Assembly: GCF_000420645.1 (NCBI RefSeq)
Contig: NZ_ATVI01000005.1
Span: forward strand, 124,001 to 188,000
Source: Nevskia ramosa DSM 11499
GTDB taxonomy: Bacteria; Pseudomonadota; Gammaproteobacteria; Nevskiales; Nevskiaceae
DNA length: 64,000 nucleotides
Reading direction: 5' to 3'
Shown here: piece after piece, positions 35,084 to 44,505 of the stretch
Position numbering within the stretch: position 1 is the first letter of the stretch
Layout: the number at the start of each line of letters is the position of its first letter
Notes under the pieces: model-generated
What the model saw: only the letters and a program-made list of their open reading frames with translations
What the model was told of the DNA's origin: nothing
Database searches by the model: none
Translations under genes and position numbers: made by a program

Positions 35084-36562
35084 ATGAAGATCAAGCGGTT
35101 CGTGGCGAAGAACATGCGTGAGGCCATCCGCATGGTTCGCGAAGAGCAGGGGCCGGATTCGGTGATCCTGTCGAATCGTCGCGTGCAGGGCGGCATCGAA
35201 GTGGTGGCTGCCGTCGATTACGACGAAGCGCTGATGCAGCAGTCGCTGCGCCGCGGCGCACAGCCGGCGGATGCCGTCGAGCCACCGCTGCCGGAGCCGA
35301 AAGCCGAATCCAATCCTGGGCCCCTGATGACGCCGGCACCGGGCAGCGATCGCGTGCCGCTGGACATCCTGCTGGCCGATTTCGGCGAACCCGAAGCGGC
35401 ACCGGCAGCATGGCCATCGACGCCGATCAGCAGCCATGCGGCCGCCCCGATCAACAGCCCCATGCCGCGCAGCCAGGCTGCTTCTCTGAGCCCCGTTTCT
35501 CTGAACTACGGGCAGTCCGGCAATCAGGCCTTCGCGGTCAGCGCCCAGCCGGGCGCTGCGCTCGCGTCCCATGAATTCGTCGAGCTGCAGCGCGCCATGC
35601 AATTGGAATTGGGCGGCATGCGCCGGATGCTGCAGGAGCAGCTGGCCGGCATGGCCTGGAACGATCTGCGCCGCCATCATCCGCAGCGCTACACGGTGCT
35701 GAAGACGCTGACCGATCTCGGCCTCGATGCGCCGCTGGCTCGCGAGATCGCCGAACAACTGCCGGAAACCACCAGCGCCGAACGCGCCCGCTTCCTGCCG
35801 CTGGGTCTGCTCGCCCGGCGCATTCCGGTAGCCCCGCACGATGCCGTGCTCGAAGGCGGCGTCGTCGCCCTCGTCGGCCCGACCGGCGTCGGCAAGACCA
35901 CCACCATCGCCAAGCTCGCCGCCCGCTACGCCGAAGCTCACGGCCTGCGCGACATCGCACTGGTGGCCATGGATCACTACCGCATCGGCGCCGCCGAACA
36001 GCTCTACACGTACGGCCGCCTGCTCGGCGTGCCGGTCTACACGGTGACGCCGCAGCAGAGCCTGCGCGACACGCTGGCCAAGCTTTCCGATCGCAAGCTG
36101 GTGCTGATCGACACGGTCGGCATGAGCCCGCGCGACAACGCGCTGGAGCAGCAGGTGCAGATGCTCAACCAGGCCAGTACCCGCCTGAAAGTCTTCCTGA
36201 CCATTGCCGCCACCAGCCAGTCCGGCGATCAGGACGACGTGGTGCGCCGCTTCGGTGGTATCGGTCCTGGAAGCAGGATCGCCGGCTGCGTCATTTCCAA
36301 GCTCGACGAAACCACGCGGATTGGCGGCGCACTGAGCGCAGCCATTCGCCACCAGTTGCCGATTGCCTATGTGACCGACGGTCAGCGCGTGCCTGAAGAC
36401 CTGCAGGTAGCCCGCGCCGATCAGCTGGTCATCCGTGCCCAACAACTCGCCCGAGCCACCCCGATGGATATCGATGAAGAAACGATGGCCATGCGCTTTG
36501 CATCGAGCATGGCCCCAGGTTTCACCCCTGGTTTCGACGGAGGAGTTCAGGCGCATGTCTAA
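35084..36562 (+). CDS. flhF: Signal recognition particle-like GTPase FlhF
   Basis: 492 aa. FlhF sets the position (and with FlhG the number) of polar flagella. The N-terminus MKIKRFVAKNMREAIRMVRE is typical. A variable Pro/Ala-rich linker reaches to about residue 170, then the NG domain with the G1 motif GPTGVGKTTTIAKLAARYA (about 265-283) and the DTVGMSPRD region. Its last 8 bases overlap the flhG start. Presence of the flhF/flhG pair argues for polar flagellation. Confidence 0.95.
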   Translation: MKIKRFVAKNMREAIRMVREEQGPDSVILSNRRVQGGIEVVAAVDYDEALMQQSLRRGAQPADAVEPPLPEPKAESNPGPLMTPAPGSDRVPLDILLADFGEPEAAPAAWPSTPISSHAAAPINSPMPRSQAASLSPVSLNYGQSGNQAFAVSAQPGAALASHEFVELQRAMQLELGGMRRMLQEQLAGMAWNDLRRHHPQRYTVLKTLTDLGLDAPLAREIAEQLPETTSAERARFLPLGLLARRIPVAPHDAVLEGGVVALVGPTGVGKTTTIAKLAARYAEAHGLRDIALVAMDHYRIGAAEQLYTYGRLLGVPVYTVTPQQSLRDTLAKLSDRKLVLIDTVGMSPRDNALEQQVQMLNQASTRLKVFLTIAATSQSGDQDDVVRRFGGIGPGSRIAGCVISKLDETTRIGGALSAAIRHQLPIAYVTDGQRVPEDLQVARADQLVIRAQQLARATPMDIDEETMAMRFASSMAPGFTPGFDGGVQAHV

Positions 36563-37481
36563 GCTCGAACTCTCCAGTCAAGGCACGTCGCCGGTACTCG
36601 ATCAGGCTGCCGGCCTGCGTCGCCTGAAGCCGGCCCAGCCGGTGCGGGTGATCGCGGTCACCAGCGGCAAGGGTGGCGTCGGCAAGACCAGCGTCTCGGT
36701 CAACCTCGCGGTGTCGATGGCACTCGCCGGCCGTCAGGTGATGCTGCTCGACGGCGATCTGGGCCTGGCCAATATCGATGTGATGCTCGGCCTGCAGCCG
36801 AGCTACAACCTGGCCCACGTGCTGGAAGGCAAGTGCCGCCTCGAAGACACGCTGATGATCGGCCCGGCCGGCGTGATGATCGTGCCGGCATCGAGCGGCA
36901 AGCGGCACATGGCCGAGCTGAGTGCGGTCGAACATGCCGGCCTGGTGCGGGCGTTCTCCGAGCTTGATCGGCCGCTCGACGTGCTGATCATCGACACCGC
37001 GGCCGGCATCGCCGATTCGGTGATCACCTTCAGCCAGGCGTCGCAGGAAGTGATCGTCGTGGTCACCGGCGATCCGACCTCGCTGACCGATGCCTACGCG
37101 CTGATCAAGGTGCTGAACCGCGATCACGGTGTCGAGCGCGTGCAGGTGCTGGCCAACATGGTCCGCGATGCCGGTGAAGCGCAGAGCGTCTACGAAAGCC
37201 TGCGCCGGGTCGCCGAGCGTTTCCTCGATATCACCTTGAGCTTCATCGGCGGCATTCCGAACGATGACTGGCTGAAGCGCGCGGTGCGCCGCCAGCGCAC
37301 GGTGGTCGAGGCCTATCCGAACTGCCCGGCGTCCGAAGCGTTCCGCCAGCTCGCCCGCAAGGCCGATAGCTGGGGCATGCCGACTGGCGCCCGCGGCAAC
37401 CTCGAATTCTTCGTCGAGCGTCTGGTCCATTCGCCGCTGCCGCGTCTGGCGACGCCAGCGCTGGCCGGAGTTGCGTCATGA
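36555..37481 (+). CDS. flhG: MinD-like ATPase FlhG/FleN
   Basis: 308 aa ParA/MinD-family ATPase restricting flagellar number, with FlhF and in pseudomonads by binding FleQ. The deviant Walker A is VTSGKGGVGKTSVSVNLA (about residues 34-51), followed by LLDGDLGLANIDVMLGLQP. The ATG at 36555 lies inside the flhF end. The stop overlaps the fliA start (ATGA). Confidence 0.94.
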   Translation: MSKLELSSQGTSPVLDQAAGLRRLKPAQPVRVIAVTSGKGGVGKTSVSVNLAVSMALAGRQVMLLDGDLGLANIDVMLGLQPSYNLAHVLEGKCRLEDTLMIGPAGVMIVPASSGKRHMAELSAVEHAGLVRAFSELDRPLDVLIIDTAAGIADSVITFSQASQEVIVVVTGDPTSLTDAYALIKVLNRDHGVERVQVLANMVRDAGEAQSVYESLRRVAERFLDITLSFIGGIPNDDWLKRAVRRQRTVVEAYPNCPASEAFRQLARKADSWGMPTGARGNLEFFVERLVHSPLPRLATPALAGVAS

Positions 37482-38275
37482 CCGCCATGCCTCCGGTGCA
37501 GGCCTATGCCCGCAGCAGCGGCGCGGCCGTGGTCAACGAAGCGGCGCTGGTCAGCCAGCATCTCGATCTGGTCAAGCGCATCGCCTGGCATCTGGCCGCG
37601 CGCCTGCCGGCCAGCGTCGATACCGATGATCTGGTGCAGGCCGGCACCATCGGCCTGATCGAAGCCGCACGTCACTACAGCGGCGATCGCGGCGCCAGTT
37701 TCGAAACCTATGCCGGCATCCGCATTCGCGGCGCGATGGTCGACGAGCTGCGCCGCGGTGACTGGGCGCCGCGCTCGGTGCATCGGCGCATGCGCGCGGT
37801 GTCCTCGGCGATCCGCGCGATCGAACAGGAATCCGGCCGCGAAGCGCGTGACTCGGAGATCGCCGAAAAGATCGGTGCGTCCCTGAGCGAGTACCACGAG
37901 ATCGTTCGCGATGCCACGCAGTGCCAGGTGCTGTCGATGCACGGCTCTGCCAACGATGACGACGACGATCGCGATTACGAAGTCGCCGACAGCGCCGCCA
38001 CGCCGTACGACGCCGTCGAACAGGCCGCGTTCATGACTGCGCTGACGGTGGCCATCGGCGAACTGCCGCCACGCGAAAAGCTGGTCATGTCCCTGTACTA
38101 CGACGAAGAGCTGAACCTGCGCGAAATCGGCCAGGTCATCGACGTCACCGAATCCCGCGTCTGCCAGCTGCACGGCCAGGCGCTACTCCGATTGCGCGCC
38201 CGCTTGAGCCAATGGCGCGACAGCCGCAGCGAAGCCGCACCCCGCAAGCGCCGCAGCGCAATACCCGTCAACTGA
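37478..38275 (+). CDS. fliA: Flagellar sigma factor FliA (sigma28)
   Basis: 265 aa. Region 2 contains [29 protein letters not shown] and [20 protein letters not shown]. Regions 3 and 4 end with [29 protein letters not shown]. FliA directs late flagellar and chemotaxis genes. The anti-sigma factor FlgM is not in the window. I could not find convincing FliA promoters here. Confidence 0.96.
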   Translation: MTAMPPVQAYARSSGAAVVNEAALVSQHLDLVKRIAWHLAARLPASVDTDDLVQAGTIGLIEAARHYSGDRGASFETYAGIRIRGAMVDELRRGDWAPRSVHRRMRAVSSAIRAIEQESGREARDSEIAEKIGASLSEYHEIVRDATQCQVLSMHGSANDDDDDRDYEVADSAATPYDAVEQAAFMTALTVAIGELPPREKLVMSLYYDEELNLREIGQVIDVTESRVCQLHGQALLRLRARLSQWRDSRSEAAPRKRRSAIPVN

Positions 38276-38291
38276 ACCCGAGCCAGCCCGC

Positions 38292-38684
38292 ATGGACAAG
38301 AACCTCAAGATCCTGATCGTCGATGACTTCTCGACGATGCGCCGCATCGTCAAGAACCTGCTCACCGATCTCGGCTACACCAACACCGCCGAGGCCGATG
38401 ACGGCAAGACCGCCTGGCCGATGCTGCAGGCCGGCGGCTTCGATTTCGTGGTCACCGACTGGAACATGCCGGGCATGACCGGCATCGACCTGCTGCGCGC
38501 GATCCGCGGCGACGACAAGCTGAAAAGCCTGCCGGTGCTGATGGTCACCGCCGAAGCCCAGCGCGACCAGATCATCGACGCCGCCAAGGCCGGCGTGAAC
38601 GGCTACATCATCAAGCCGTTCACGGCGCTGACTCTGAAGGAAAAGCTCGACAAGATCTTTCAGCGGTTCGAGCAAGCCGCGTGA
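38292..38684 (+). CDS. cheY: Chemotaxis response regulator CheY
   Basis: 130 aa receiver domain. Acidic pair DD (residues 11-12), phospho-acceptor Asp56 ([12 protein letters not shown]), conserved Thr in MVTAEA and Lys in GYIIKPFT. CheY-P binds the FliM N-terminus. The next gene, cheZ, begins at a GTG overlapping its stop (GTGA). Confidence 0.97.
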   Translation: MDKNLKILIVDDFSTMRRIVKNLLTDLGYTNTAEADDGKTAWPMLQAGGFDFVVTDWNMPGMTGIDLLRAIRGDDKLKSLPVLMVTAEAQRDQIIDAAKAGVNGYIIKPFTALTLKEKLDKIFQRFEQAA

Positions 38685-39460
38685 GCGCCGTTGTGGTCAA
38701 CCTCCACACGAGGACCGTCGAGCGCGAAACGCCGACGATTCCCGATCGCGCCGAATACATCGGCCGGCTGCGCGAGCTGCTGTCGGCGCTCGAAGCCGAC
38801 GATCAGGGGCTGTTCGAAGCGCGCCTGAACCAGCTGATGCGGCTGCGCGAGGAAGGCCTGTTCGTCAACCTCGCCAAGCTGACTCGCGAGCTGCATCAGG
38901 CGGTCAAGGATCTGAACTTCGATGATCGTCTGCAGCAGCTGGCCGGCAGCGAATTGCCGGATGCCTGCCTGCGGCTCGATTACGTGGTCAAGCTCGGCGA
39001 GGACGCCGCTCATCGCACGCTCGATGTCTGCGACGACAGCCGCGTGCTGCTCGATCGTCTGAATGGTTGCGTCGTGTCGCTCGACGATATTCGCGAGCGT
39101 CTGCCGATGGTCAGCCAGCAGCCGTTCAGGGCGCTGACCGTGGCCAATGACATCGATCAGGTCGAGCACACGATGCGCGAGATCGGGGCAGGCCTGCGCG
39201 GCCACTTCTCGACCATCGCCCAGGCGCAGGAATATCAGGACCTGAGCGGCCAGGTGATCCGCCGCGTGATTACCCTGGTGCACAACATCGAAGGTGCCTT
39301 GATCACCTTGCTGCGCGCGACCAACGAAGGCCAGCGGGTGCCGGCATCGCCGACCGCGAATGCCAACGGCGAGCTCGCAGGCCCGGCAGTGCCAGGCCTG
39401 AGCAGCGGAGGCCAGAGCCAGCAGGACGCCGATGCCCTGCTCGCCGAGCTGGGCTTCTGA
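38681..39460 (+). CDS. cheZ: CheY-P phosphatase CheZ
   Basis: 259 aa from GTG 38681, translationally coupled to cheY. A long helical hairpin carries the catalytic block [14 protein letters not shown], with the Asp and Gln (QDxxGQ) that dephosphorylate CheY. The extreme C-terminus [10 protein letters not shown] is the CheY-binding helix, after a flexible Pro/Ser/Gly linker. Confidence 0.95.
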   Translation: MSAVVVNLHTRTVERETPTIPDRAEYIGRLRELLSALEADDQGLFEARLNQLMRLREEGLFVNLAKLTRELHQAVKDLNFDDRLQQLAGSELPDACLRLDYVVKLGEDAAHRTLDVCDDSRVLLDRLNGCVVSLDDIRERLPMVSQQPFRALTVANDIDQVEHTMREIGAGLRGHFSTIAQAQEYQDLSGQVIRRVITLVHNIEGALITLLRATNEGQRVPASPTANANGELAGPAVPGLSSGGQSQQDADALLAELGF

Positions 39461-39484
39461 TCGGACTCCCGGAAAGATCAGACC

Positions 39485-41425
39485 ATGAGCGGGATTGACG
39501 ACGACATCCGGGCCGACTTCCTCATCGAGGCCGGCGAACTGCTGGACCGGCTTGGCGAACAGCTCGTCGATCTGGAACGGACGCCGGATGATCGCGAGCT
39601 GCTGAACGCCGTATTCCGCGCCTTCCACACCGTGAAGGGCGGCGCCGGATTTCTGAACCTGACGGCGATGGTCGCCCTCTGCCACATCGCCGAGGAGGTG
39701 TTCGGCATGCTGCGCGCCGGCCAGCGGCAGATGACGCCGGAGCTGATGGACGCGACCATGCAGTCGCTCGATCAGCTGGTGTCGATGATGGCCGAGGTTG
39801 CCGCCGGCAATGAGCCGACGCCGGCACCCGAAGCACTGCTCGCCGCATTGCGCGCCCATGCCAAAACGCTTCCGCCTGCCGCGGTGGTCGCGCCGAAAGC
39901 TGTGGCGCCGAAGCCGAAGGCACGCAAGCCCGCGAAGGCCGCGCCCGCTGCCGATCCGGTCGCTGATCCAGACGGGATTTCCGATGACGAGTTCGAAGCG
40001 CTGCTGGACCAACTGCATGGCACCGCTCCGGTGCAGGCCGTCAGTGCAGCGCCGGCGTCGGACACGATCAGCGAAGACGAATTCGAAAAATTGCTGGACC
40101 TGTACCACGGCAACGGCGCGCCGGGGGCGGCGATTCCCGTCGTTGTGCAGGGTTTTGATTCTGTAAAAGCGAAGCCAGCAACTGAAGTGCACGCAAAGCC
40201 CTCTCCCCCCGGGAGAGGAGAGAACAGCACCGCGCCAACGGCCGAAACCACGGTGAGAGTCGACACCACCCGTCTCGACCAGATGATGAATCTGGTCGGC
40301 GAGCTGGTGCTGGTGCGCAACCGGCTGAAGACCTTGCGCGGCAAGCATGCGACCGCCGAAGCCTTCGCCAAGAGCGTCGGCGAGCTCGATCACATCACTC
40401 GGAGCCTGCAGGACGCGGTGATGAAGATCCGCATGCAGCCGATCAAGAAAGTGTTCTCGAAGTTTCCCAAGCTGGCGCGCGATGTCGCGCGCGGCCTCGG
40501 CAAGCAGGTGGATGTCGAGCTGATCGGCGAAGACACCGATCTCGATAAGAATCTCGTCGAAGCGCTGGCCGATCCGTTGGTGCACATGGTGCGCAACAGC
40601 GTCGATCACGGCATCGAACTGCCGGCGGCTCGCGCGGCGGCGGGCAAGCCGGCGATCGGCAAGCTGGTGCTCGCTGCCGTTGCCCAGGGCGATCACATCC
40701 TGATTTCAGTGCGCGATGACGGCGCCGGCATCGATCCGGAAAAGCTGCGAAGGAAGGTCGTCGAGAAGGGCTTGATGGAGGCAACACTCGCCGCCCGCCT
40801 GACCAGCGATGAATGCCTGCAGCTGGTGTTCATGGCCGGCTTCTCGACCAAGGAACAGGTCTCCGATCTGTCCGGCCGCGGTGTCGGCATGGACGTGGTC
40901 AAGTCGAAGATCGTGGCGCTCAATGGCAGCGTCAGCATCGAATCGAAGATCGGCCAGGGCAGCTGCGTGAAGCTGCGCGTGCCGCTGACCCTGGCGATCC
41001 TGCCGGCGCTGATGGTCGCGGTCGGCCAGCGTCTGCTGGCGCTGCCGCTGGCCGATGTCTTCGATGTCTTCGCGCTCGATGAAACCCGCCTGCGTCGGCT
41101 CGATCAGTGGCAGGCAGTGCTCTACCGCAACACCACCCTGCGGTTGATCGATCTGCAGCAGTGGAGCAATTCGCAGGGCCCGTCCAGTGACGCGCCGCGC
41201 CATGTCGTCGTCGCCCAAGCGAATGGCGAGCGCTACGGCTTCATCGTCCATACCGTGAAGGCGCGCGAGGAAGTGGTGATCAAGCCGCTCGGCCTCGGCC
41301 TGCGCGGGCTCGCCGGTCTGGCCGGTGCGACGGTGACCGGTGAAGGCCGCGTCGCCTTGATCGTCGATTTCCCCGGCCTGGTGCGCGCCTGGTCGACACG
41401 CCTGCACGGCACGCCGGTGTTCTGA
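39485..41425 (+). CDS. cheA: Chemotaxis histidine kinase CheA (system 1)
   Basis: 646 aa. HPt domain with His48 (FRAFHTVKGGAGF). The linker holds two copies of an acidic motif (ISDDEFEALLDQLHG and ISEDEFEKLLDLYHG, about 160-205) in place of a clear P2 domain. P3 dimerisation, the P4 ATPase ([33 protein letters not shown]) and the CheW-like P5 follow. A GC-rich palindrome inside the linker (40200-40218) is translated as part of KPSPPGRGENS and looks like a REP-type repeat caught in frame. It lies with cheYZ and motCD, so this system probably drives the flagellar motor. Confidence 0.96.
   Translation: MSGIDDDIRADFLIEAGELLDRLGEQLVDLERTPDDRELLNAVFRAFHTVKGGAGFLNLTAMVALCHIAEEVFGMLRAGQRQMTPELMDATMQSLDQLVSMMAEVAAGNEPTPAPEALLAALRAHAKTLPPAAVVAPKAVAPKPKARKPAKAAPAADPVADPDGISDDEFEALLDQLHGTAPVQAVSAAPASDTISEDEFEKLLDLYHGNGAPGAAIPVVVQGFDSVKAKPATEVHAKPSPPGRGENSTAPTAETTVRVDTTRLDQMMNLVGELVLVRNRLKTLRGKHATAEAFAKSVGELDHITRSLQDAVMKIRMQPIKKVFSKFPKLARDVARGLGKQVDVELIGEDTDLDKNLVEALADPLVHMVRNSVDHGIELPAARAAAGKPAIGKLVLAAVAQGDHILISVRDDGAGIDPEKLRRKVVEKGLMEATLAARLTSDECLQLVFMAGFSTKEQVSDLSGRGVGMDVVKSKIVALNGSVSIESKIGQGSCVKLRVPLTLAILPALMVAVGQRLLALPLADVFDVFALDETRLRRLDQWQAVLYRNTTLRLIDLQQWSNSQGPSSDAPRHVVVAQANGERYGFIVHTVKAREEVVIKPLGLGLRGLAGLAGATVTGEGRVALIVDFPGLVRAWSTRLHGTPVF
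40200..40218. repeat. REP-like palindrome inside cheA
   Basis: CCTCTCCC (40200-40207), CCC, GGGAGAGG (40211-40218). It belongs to the CCCTCTCC...GGAGAGGG type also seen near 44408 and 47336. Here it is in frame within the HPt-to-P3 linker of cheA, where extra residues would be tolerated. Confidence 0.6.
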
Positions 41426-42165
41426 TGGATTTCCTGAGCATCATCGGTTTCGTGCTGGCGATGATCGCGCTGATCGGCGGCTCGATCCTCAAGGGCAGCG
41501 GCGTCGCCGCACTCTGGGGGCCGGCAGCGTTCGTGATCGTCATCGTCGGCACCTTGGCGGCGATCACCATGCACACGCCGATGGCGACCTTCAAGCGCGG
41601 CATGCAGATGGCCAAATGGGTGTTCAAGCCACCGCATGCCGATGGCCCGGCGCTGATCGCCAAGATCGTCGAATGGAGCAACAGCGCCCGCAAGCAGGGC
41701 CTGCTGGCGCTCGAAGGCGCGGTGAACAGCGAGACCGATCCGTTTATCAGGAAGGGTCTGCAGATGCTGGTCGACGGTGCCGAGCCGGAAGTGATCCGCT
41801 CGACCCTCGAAGTATCGGTATCGACGCGCGAGCACTTCGATCTCGCCGGCGCCAAGGTCTGGGAAGGCATGGGCATCTATGCGCCGACCCTCGGCATCAT
41901 CGGTGCGGTGATGGGCCTGATGGCGGTGATGCAGAACCTCAACGATCCCTCGAAGCTAGGCCACGGCATTTCCGCGGCGTTCGTCGCCACCATCTACGGC
42001 ATCGCCTCCGCCAACCTGTTCTTCCTGCCGATGGCCTCGAAGCTGAAGGCCGCGGTGGCCGATCAGGTCCGCACCCAGGAAATGATCATCGAAGGCCTGA
42101 TCTCGATTTCCAACGGCGAGAACCCGCGGAACATCGAAGTGAAGCTGTCGGGCTTTCTTCACTAG
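41425..42165 (+). CDS. motC: Flagellar stator protein MotC (MotA family)
   Basis: 246 aa, four membrane segments (about 1-24, 30-50, 150-172 and 180-205). Family blocks include FIRKGLQMLVDGAEPEVIRS and the proton-channel region GIYAPTLGIIGAVMGLMAVM. The N-terminus (MDFLSIIGFVLAMIALIGGS) matches the MotC/PomA subgroup seen beside cheA in Pseudomonas and Xanthomonas. Its ATG overlaps the cheA stop (TGATG). Confidence 0.93.
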   Translation: MDFLSIIGFVLAMIALIGGSILKGSGVAALWGPAAFVIVIVGTLAAITMHTPMATFKRGMQMAKWVFKPPHADGPALIAKIVEWSNSARKQGLLALEGAVNSETDPFIRKGLQMLVDGAEPEVIRSTLEVSVSTREHFDLAGAKVWEGMGIYAPTLGIIGAVMGLMAVMQNLNDPSKLGHGISAAFVATIYGIASANLFFLPMASKLKAAVADQVRTQEMIIEGLISISNGENPRNIEVKLSGFLH

Positions 42166-42176
42166 GCGCGGCAGAC

Positions 42177-43106
42177 ATGGCCCGCAAGCGAGGACACGAG
42201 GAACACGCCAACCACGAAGCCTGGGCGATCCCCTATGGCGATCTGGTGACCCTGCTGCTGGCGCTGTTCGTGGTGCTGTATTCGATGTCTTCGGTCAACG
42301 AGGGCAAGTACAGAGTGCTGTCCGATTCGCTCAACGAAGCCTTCGGCGGCAAGCCACGCGCGGCACAGCCGATCCAGATCGGCGATCAGCCACCGCGGGG
42401 TGACAAGCCGGCACTTATCAAGCCGCTGCCGAAGATGACCACGCCGCCGCTGAAAGTGCTGTCCACCGGCAAGCCGGCTGGCGAACTGCAGTTGATGGCC
42501 GATCAGGTGCACAAGGCGATGGTCGATCTGATCGACAAGAACCTGATCCGCGTGCGCCGCACCGAGCTGGCGCTGGAAATCGAGATCGGTACCGACATCC
42601 TGTTTGCCAGTGGCGTCGCCGATGTCTCCACCGCCGCACGGCCGGTGCTGGCGCGGCTGGCGGCGATCCTGGAACCGTTCCCGAACAGCATCAGAGTCGA
42701 AGGCCATACCGATGATCTGCCGATCGCGACGGTTGCCTATCCCTCGAACTGGCAGCTGTCTTCGGCGCGCGCGGCGAGCGTGGTGGCGTTGTTCATGGGG
42801 CAGGGCATCGCGCCGGTACGGATGAGCGTGGCCGGCTTCGGCGAATACCGGCCGCTGGCCTCGAACGACAGCGCCGATGGCCGCAACCGCAACCGCCGCG
42901 TGCTGATCGTCATCCCGCGCACCGAGCCACCGACGATCACCGCCGCTTTCGATGACGGCGATGCCAGTGATCCGACCGCGACACCGCTTGCACAGCAACT
43001 CGCCCCGGCCATCGATCGCGCCATCGAGTTCGGTAGTGCTCGGCCGAAAGCCGATCAAGACCTTGCCGCTGCCACCTTGGCACCCGCTTCCGAGACCTCA
43101 CGATGA
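42177..43106 (+). CDS. motD: Flagellar stator protein MotD (MotB/OmpA family)
   Basis: 309 aa. A short Arg/His-rich cytoplasmic start, then one membrane segment with the proton-site context WAIPYGDLVTLLLALFVVLY (Asp about residue 22). A periplasmic OmpA-like peptidoglycan-binding domain follows (VEGHTDDLPI, RAASVVALF, NRNRRVLIVI). I chose the ATG at 42177; the frame is open further upstream but overlaps motC. The stop overlaps the next gene (ATGA). Confidence 0.94.
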   Translation: MARKRGHEEHANHEAWAIPYGDLVTLLLALFVVLYSMSSVNEGKYRVLSDSLNEAFGGKPRAAQPIQIGDQPPRGDKPALIKPLPKMTTPPLKVLSTGKPAGELQLMADQVHKAMVDLIDKNLIRVRRTELALEIEIGTDILFASGVADVSTAARPVLARLAAILEPFPNSIRVEGHTDDLPIATVAYPSNWQLSSARAASVVALFMGQGIAPVRMSVAGFGEYRPLASNDSADGRNRNRRVLIVIPRTEPPTITAAFDDGDASDPTATPLAQQLAPAIDRAIEFGSARPKADQDLAAATLAPASETSR

Positions 43107-43603
43107 ACATCCGCCCCGCTCAGGACGCCTCCAACCGCTGGGTCACCTTCGAACTCGCCGGCCAGCTCTACGGCCTGGAGATTCTCAAGGTGCAGGAAGT
43201 GCTGGCCGATGCCGAAATCGAATCGGTGCCCGGCGCGCCGAGCGTGATTCTGGGCGTCATCAATCTGCGCGGCTCGATCGTCACGATGATCGATCTGCGC
43301 CGCCGCCTCGGCCTGGCGCCGCGAGTGCTCGATGCCCCGGTCTGCTGCGTGATCGTCGATTGCAAGGGCGATGGCCAGAGCGAGTCGAGACGCGAACCGG
43401 TGGGCTTGCGCGTCGATCGTGTCGTCGACGTGCGCCGCATTGCCGATGCCGCGATCAAGCCGGCGCCAGTCACCGGCGGTCCGAAGACAGCAGCCGCGTC
43501 CGCCGTGCTCGGCGTGCTCAGCCGGCCGGGCGAAATGCTGACCTTGCTCGATGCCGATCGCCTGGTTGCCGCACTTGAATCTCCGCTGGCCCATGCCGCA
43601 TGA
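43103..43603 (+). CDS. cheW: CheW-like coupling protein
   Basis: 166 aa CheW domain: WVTFELAGQLYGLEILKVQEVLA at the start and GVINLRGSIVTMIDLRRRLG in the middle. It couples receptors to CheA. It carries an insert after strand four (DCKGDGQSESRREP). The start overlaps the motD stop, so it belongs to chemotaxis system 1. Confidence 0.92.
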   Translation: MNIRPAQDASNRWVTFELAGQLYGLEILKVQEVLADAEIESVPGAPSVILGVINLRGSIVTMIDLRRRLGLAPRVLDAPVCCVIVDCKGDGQSESRREPVGLRVDRVVDVRRIADAAIKPAPVTGGPKTAAASAVLGVLSRPGEMLTLLDADRLVAALESPLAHAA

Positions 43604-43673
43604 CGCCGATAAGCCGACACCGGCCCGAGGAACAGGACTTGCCTGAAGAGCTTGCAATCCGAGAGATCAAGCC

Positions 43674-44024
43674 ATGAACGCAGCAGCGGCCGAACATGCC
43701 GTCCCCCATCGTCCGAAAGCCGCCAGACGCGCGCCGAAGACGGCCGTCCGGCAAGCGCTGAAGCTCGACGCCGACCTCGGCATCGAGCAGACCGCGGCGC
43801 TACGCGAACAACTGGCCGCCTGCATCGACGATGCCGAGCCGGTGGTGTTCGCCGCCGGCGACGTGCAGCGCCTGCACACCGCCAGCCTGCAGCTGCTGCT
43901 GATGTTCTGCCGCAGCCGCCAGGCCGCCGGCCGCGCCACCGTCTGGCGCGATCCCTCCACTTCCTTGCAGGCCGCCGCGAAAGTGCTCGGCCTTGCCTCA
44001 CTACTCCAGGTTGATCCCTCATGA
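43674..44024 (+). CDS. STAS-domain protein
   Basis: 116 aa. A basic N-terminal tail (HRPKAARRAPKTAVRQ) leads into a STAS domain (about 28-112) with the pattern VVFAAGDVQRLHTASLQLLLMF. The Ser/Thr in HTAS occupies the position phosphorylated in anti-sigma antagonists. The stop overlaps the start of a CheY-type regulator. STAS-CheY pairs are common at the end of chemotaxis operons, where they may act as a side pathway from CheA; that role here is inferred from context. Confidence 0.8.
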   Translation: MNAAAAEHAVPHRPKAARRAPKTAVRQALKLDADLGIEQTAALREQLAACIDDAEPVVFAAGDVQRLHTASLQLLLMFCRSRQAAGRATVWRDPSTSLQAAAKVLGLASLLQVDPS

Positions 44025-44386
44025 GCCAGCGCGTCCTTGCCGTCGATGATTCCGCCTCGATGCGCCAGATGGTGGCGTTTACCCTGAAGGCCGCCGGCTA
44101 CGACGTGGCCGAAGCCGAAGACGGCGCGGTGGCGCTGAAGCTGGCGCAGACCGAGAAATTCCGCCTGGTGCTGGCCGACGTCAACATGCCGAACATGGAC
44201 GGCCTGACCCTGGTCAAGAACCTGCGCACCCTGGCCGACTACAAGTTCACGCCACTGCTGATGCTGACCACCGAATCGACGCCGGAAAAGAAGGCTGAAG
44301 GCAAGGCTGCGGGTGCCACGGGCTGGCTGGTGAAGCCGTTCAATCCGGATCAGTTGATTGCGACGATTCAGCGGGTTTTGAGCTGA
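44021..44386 (+). CDS. Second CheY-type single-domain response regulator
   Basis: 121 aa receiver with DD (residues 9-10), phospho-acceptor Asp53 (LADVNMPNMDG), Thr in LTTEST and Lys in WLVKPF. It resembles the CheY of 'PilG/CheY-like' clusters more than the motor CheY at 38292. It is coupled to the STAS gene by ATGA and is the last gene of this operon. It may be a phosphate sink or an output of either CheA. Confidence 0.9.
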   Translation: MSQRVLAVDDSASMRQMVAFTLKAAGYDVAEAEDGAVALKLAQTEKFRLVLADVNMPNMDGLTLVKNLRTLADYKFTPLLMLTTESTPEKKAEGKAAGATGWLVKPFNPDQLIATIQRVLS

Positions 44387-44424
44387 GAGAAGCGTTTTAG
44401 ATAGTCTCCCTCTCTCATCGCGGG

Positions 44425-44455
44425 AAAGGGTTTCAGAACTTCAAAAAACCCTTTT
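44425..44455. terminator. Bidirectional hairpin terminator
   Basis: AAAGGGTTT (44425-44433) pairs perfectly with AAACCCTTT (44446-44454), loop of 12 bases, followed by T in one direction and A-rich/T-rich flanks in both. It separates the convergent cheY-type gene and NTF2-like gene. A degenerate CCCTCTCTC...GGGAAAGGG repeat (44408-44430) overlaps it. Confidence 0.55.
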
Positions 44456-44505
44456 CATGTCGCAGCGTGCCCGCGCCATCTTGTCGATGATCTGTTCTTC
44501 GAGTT

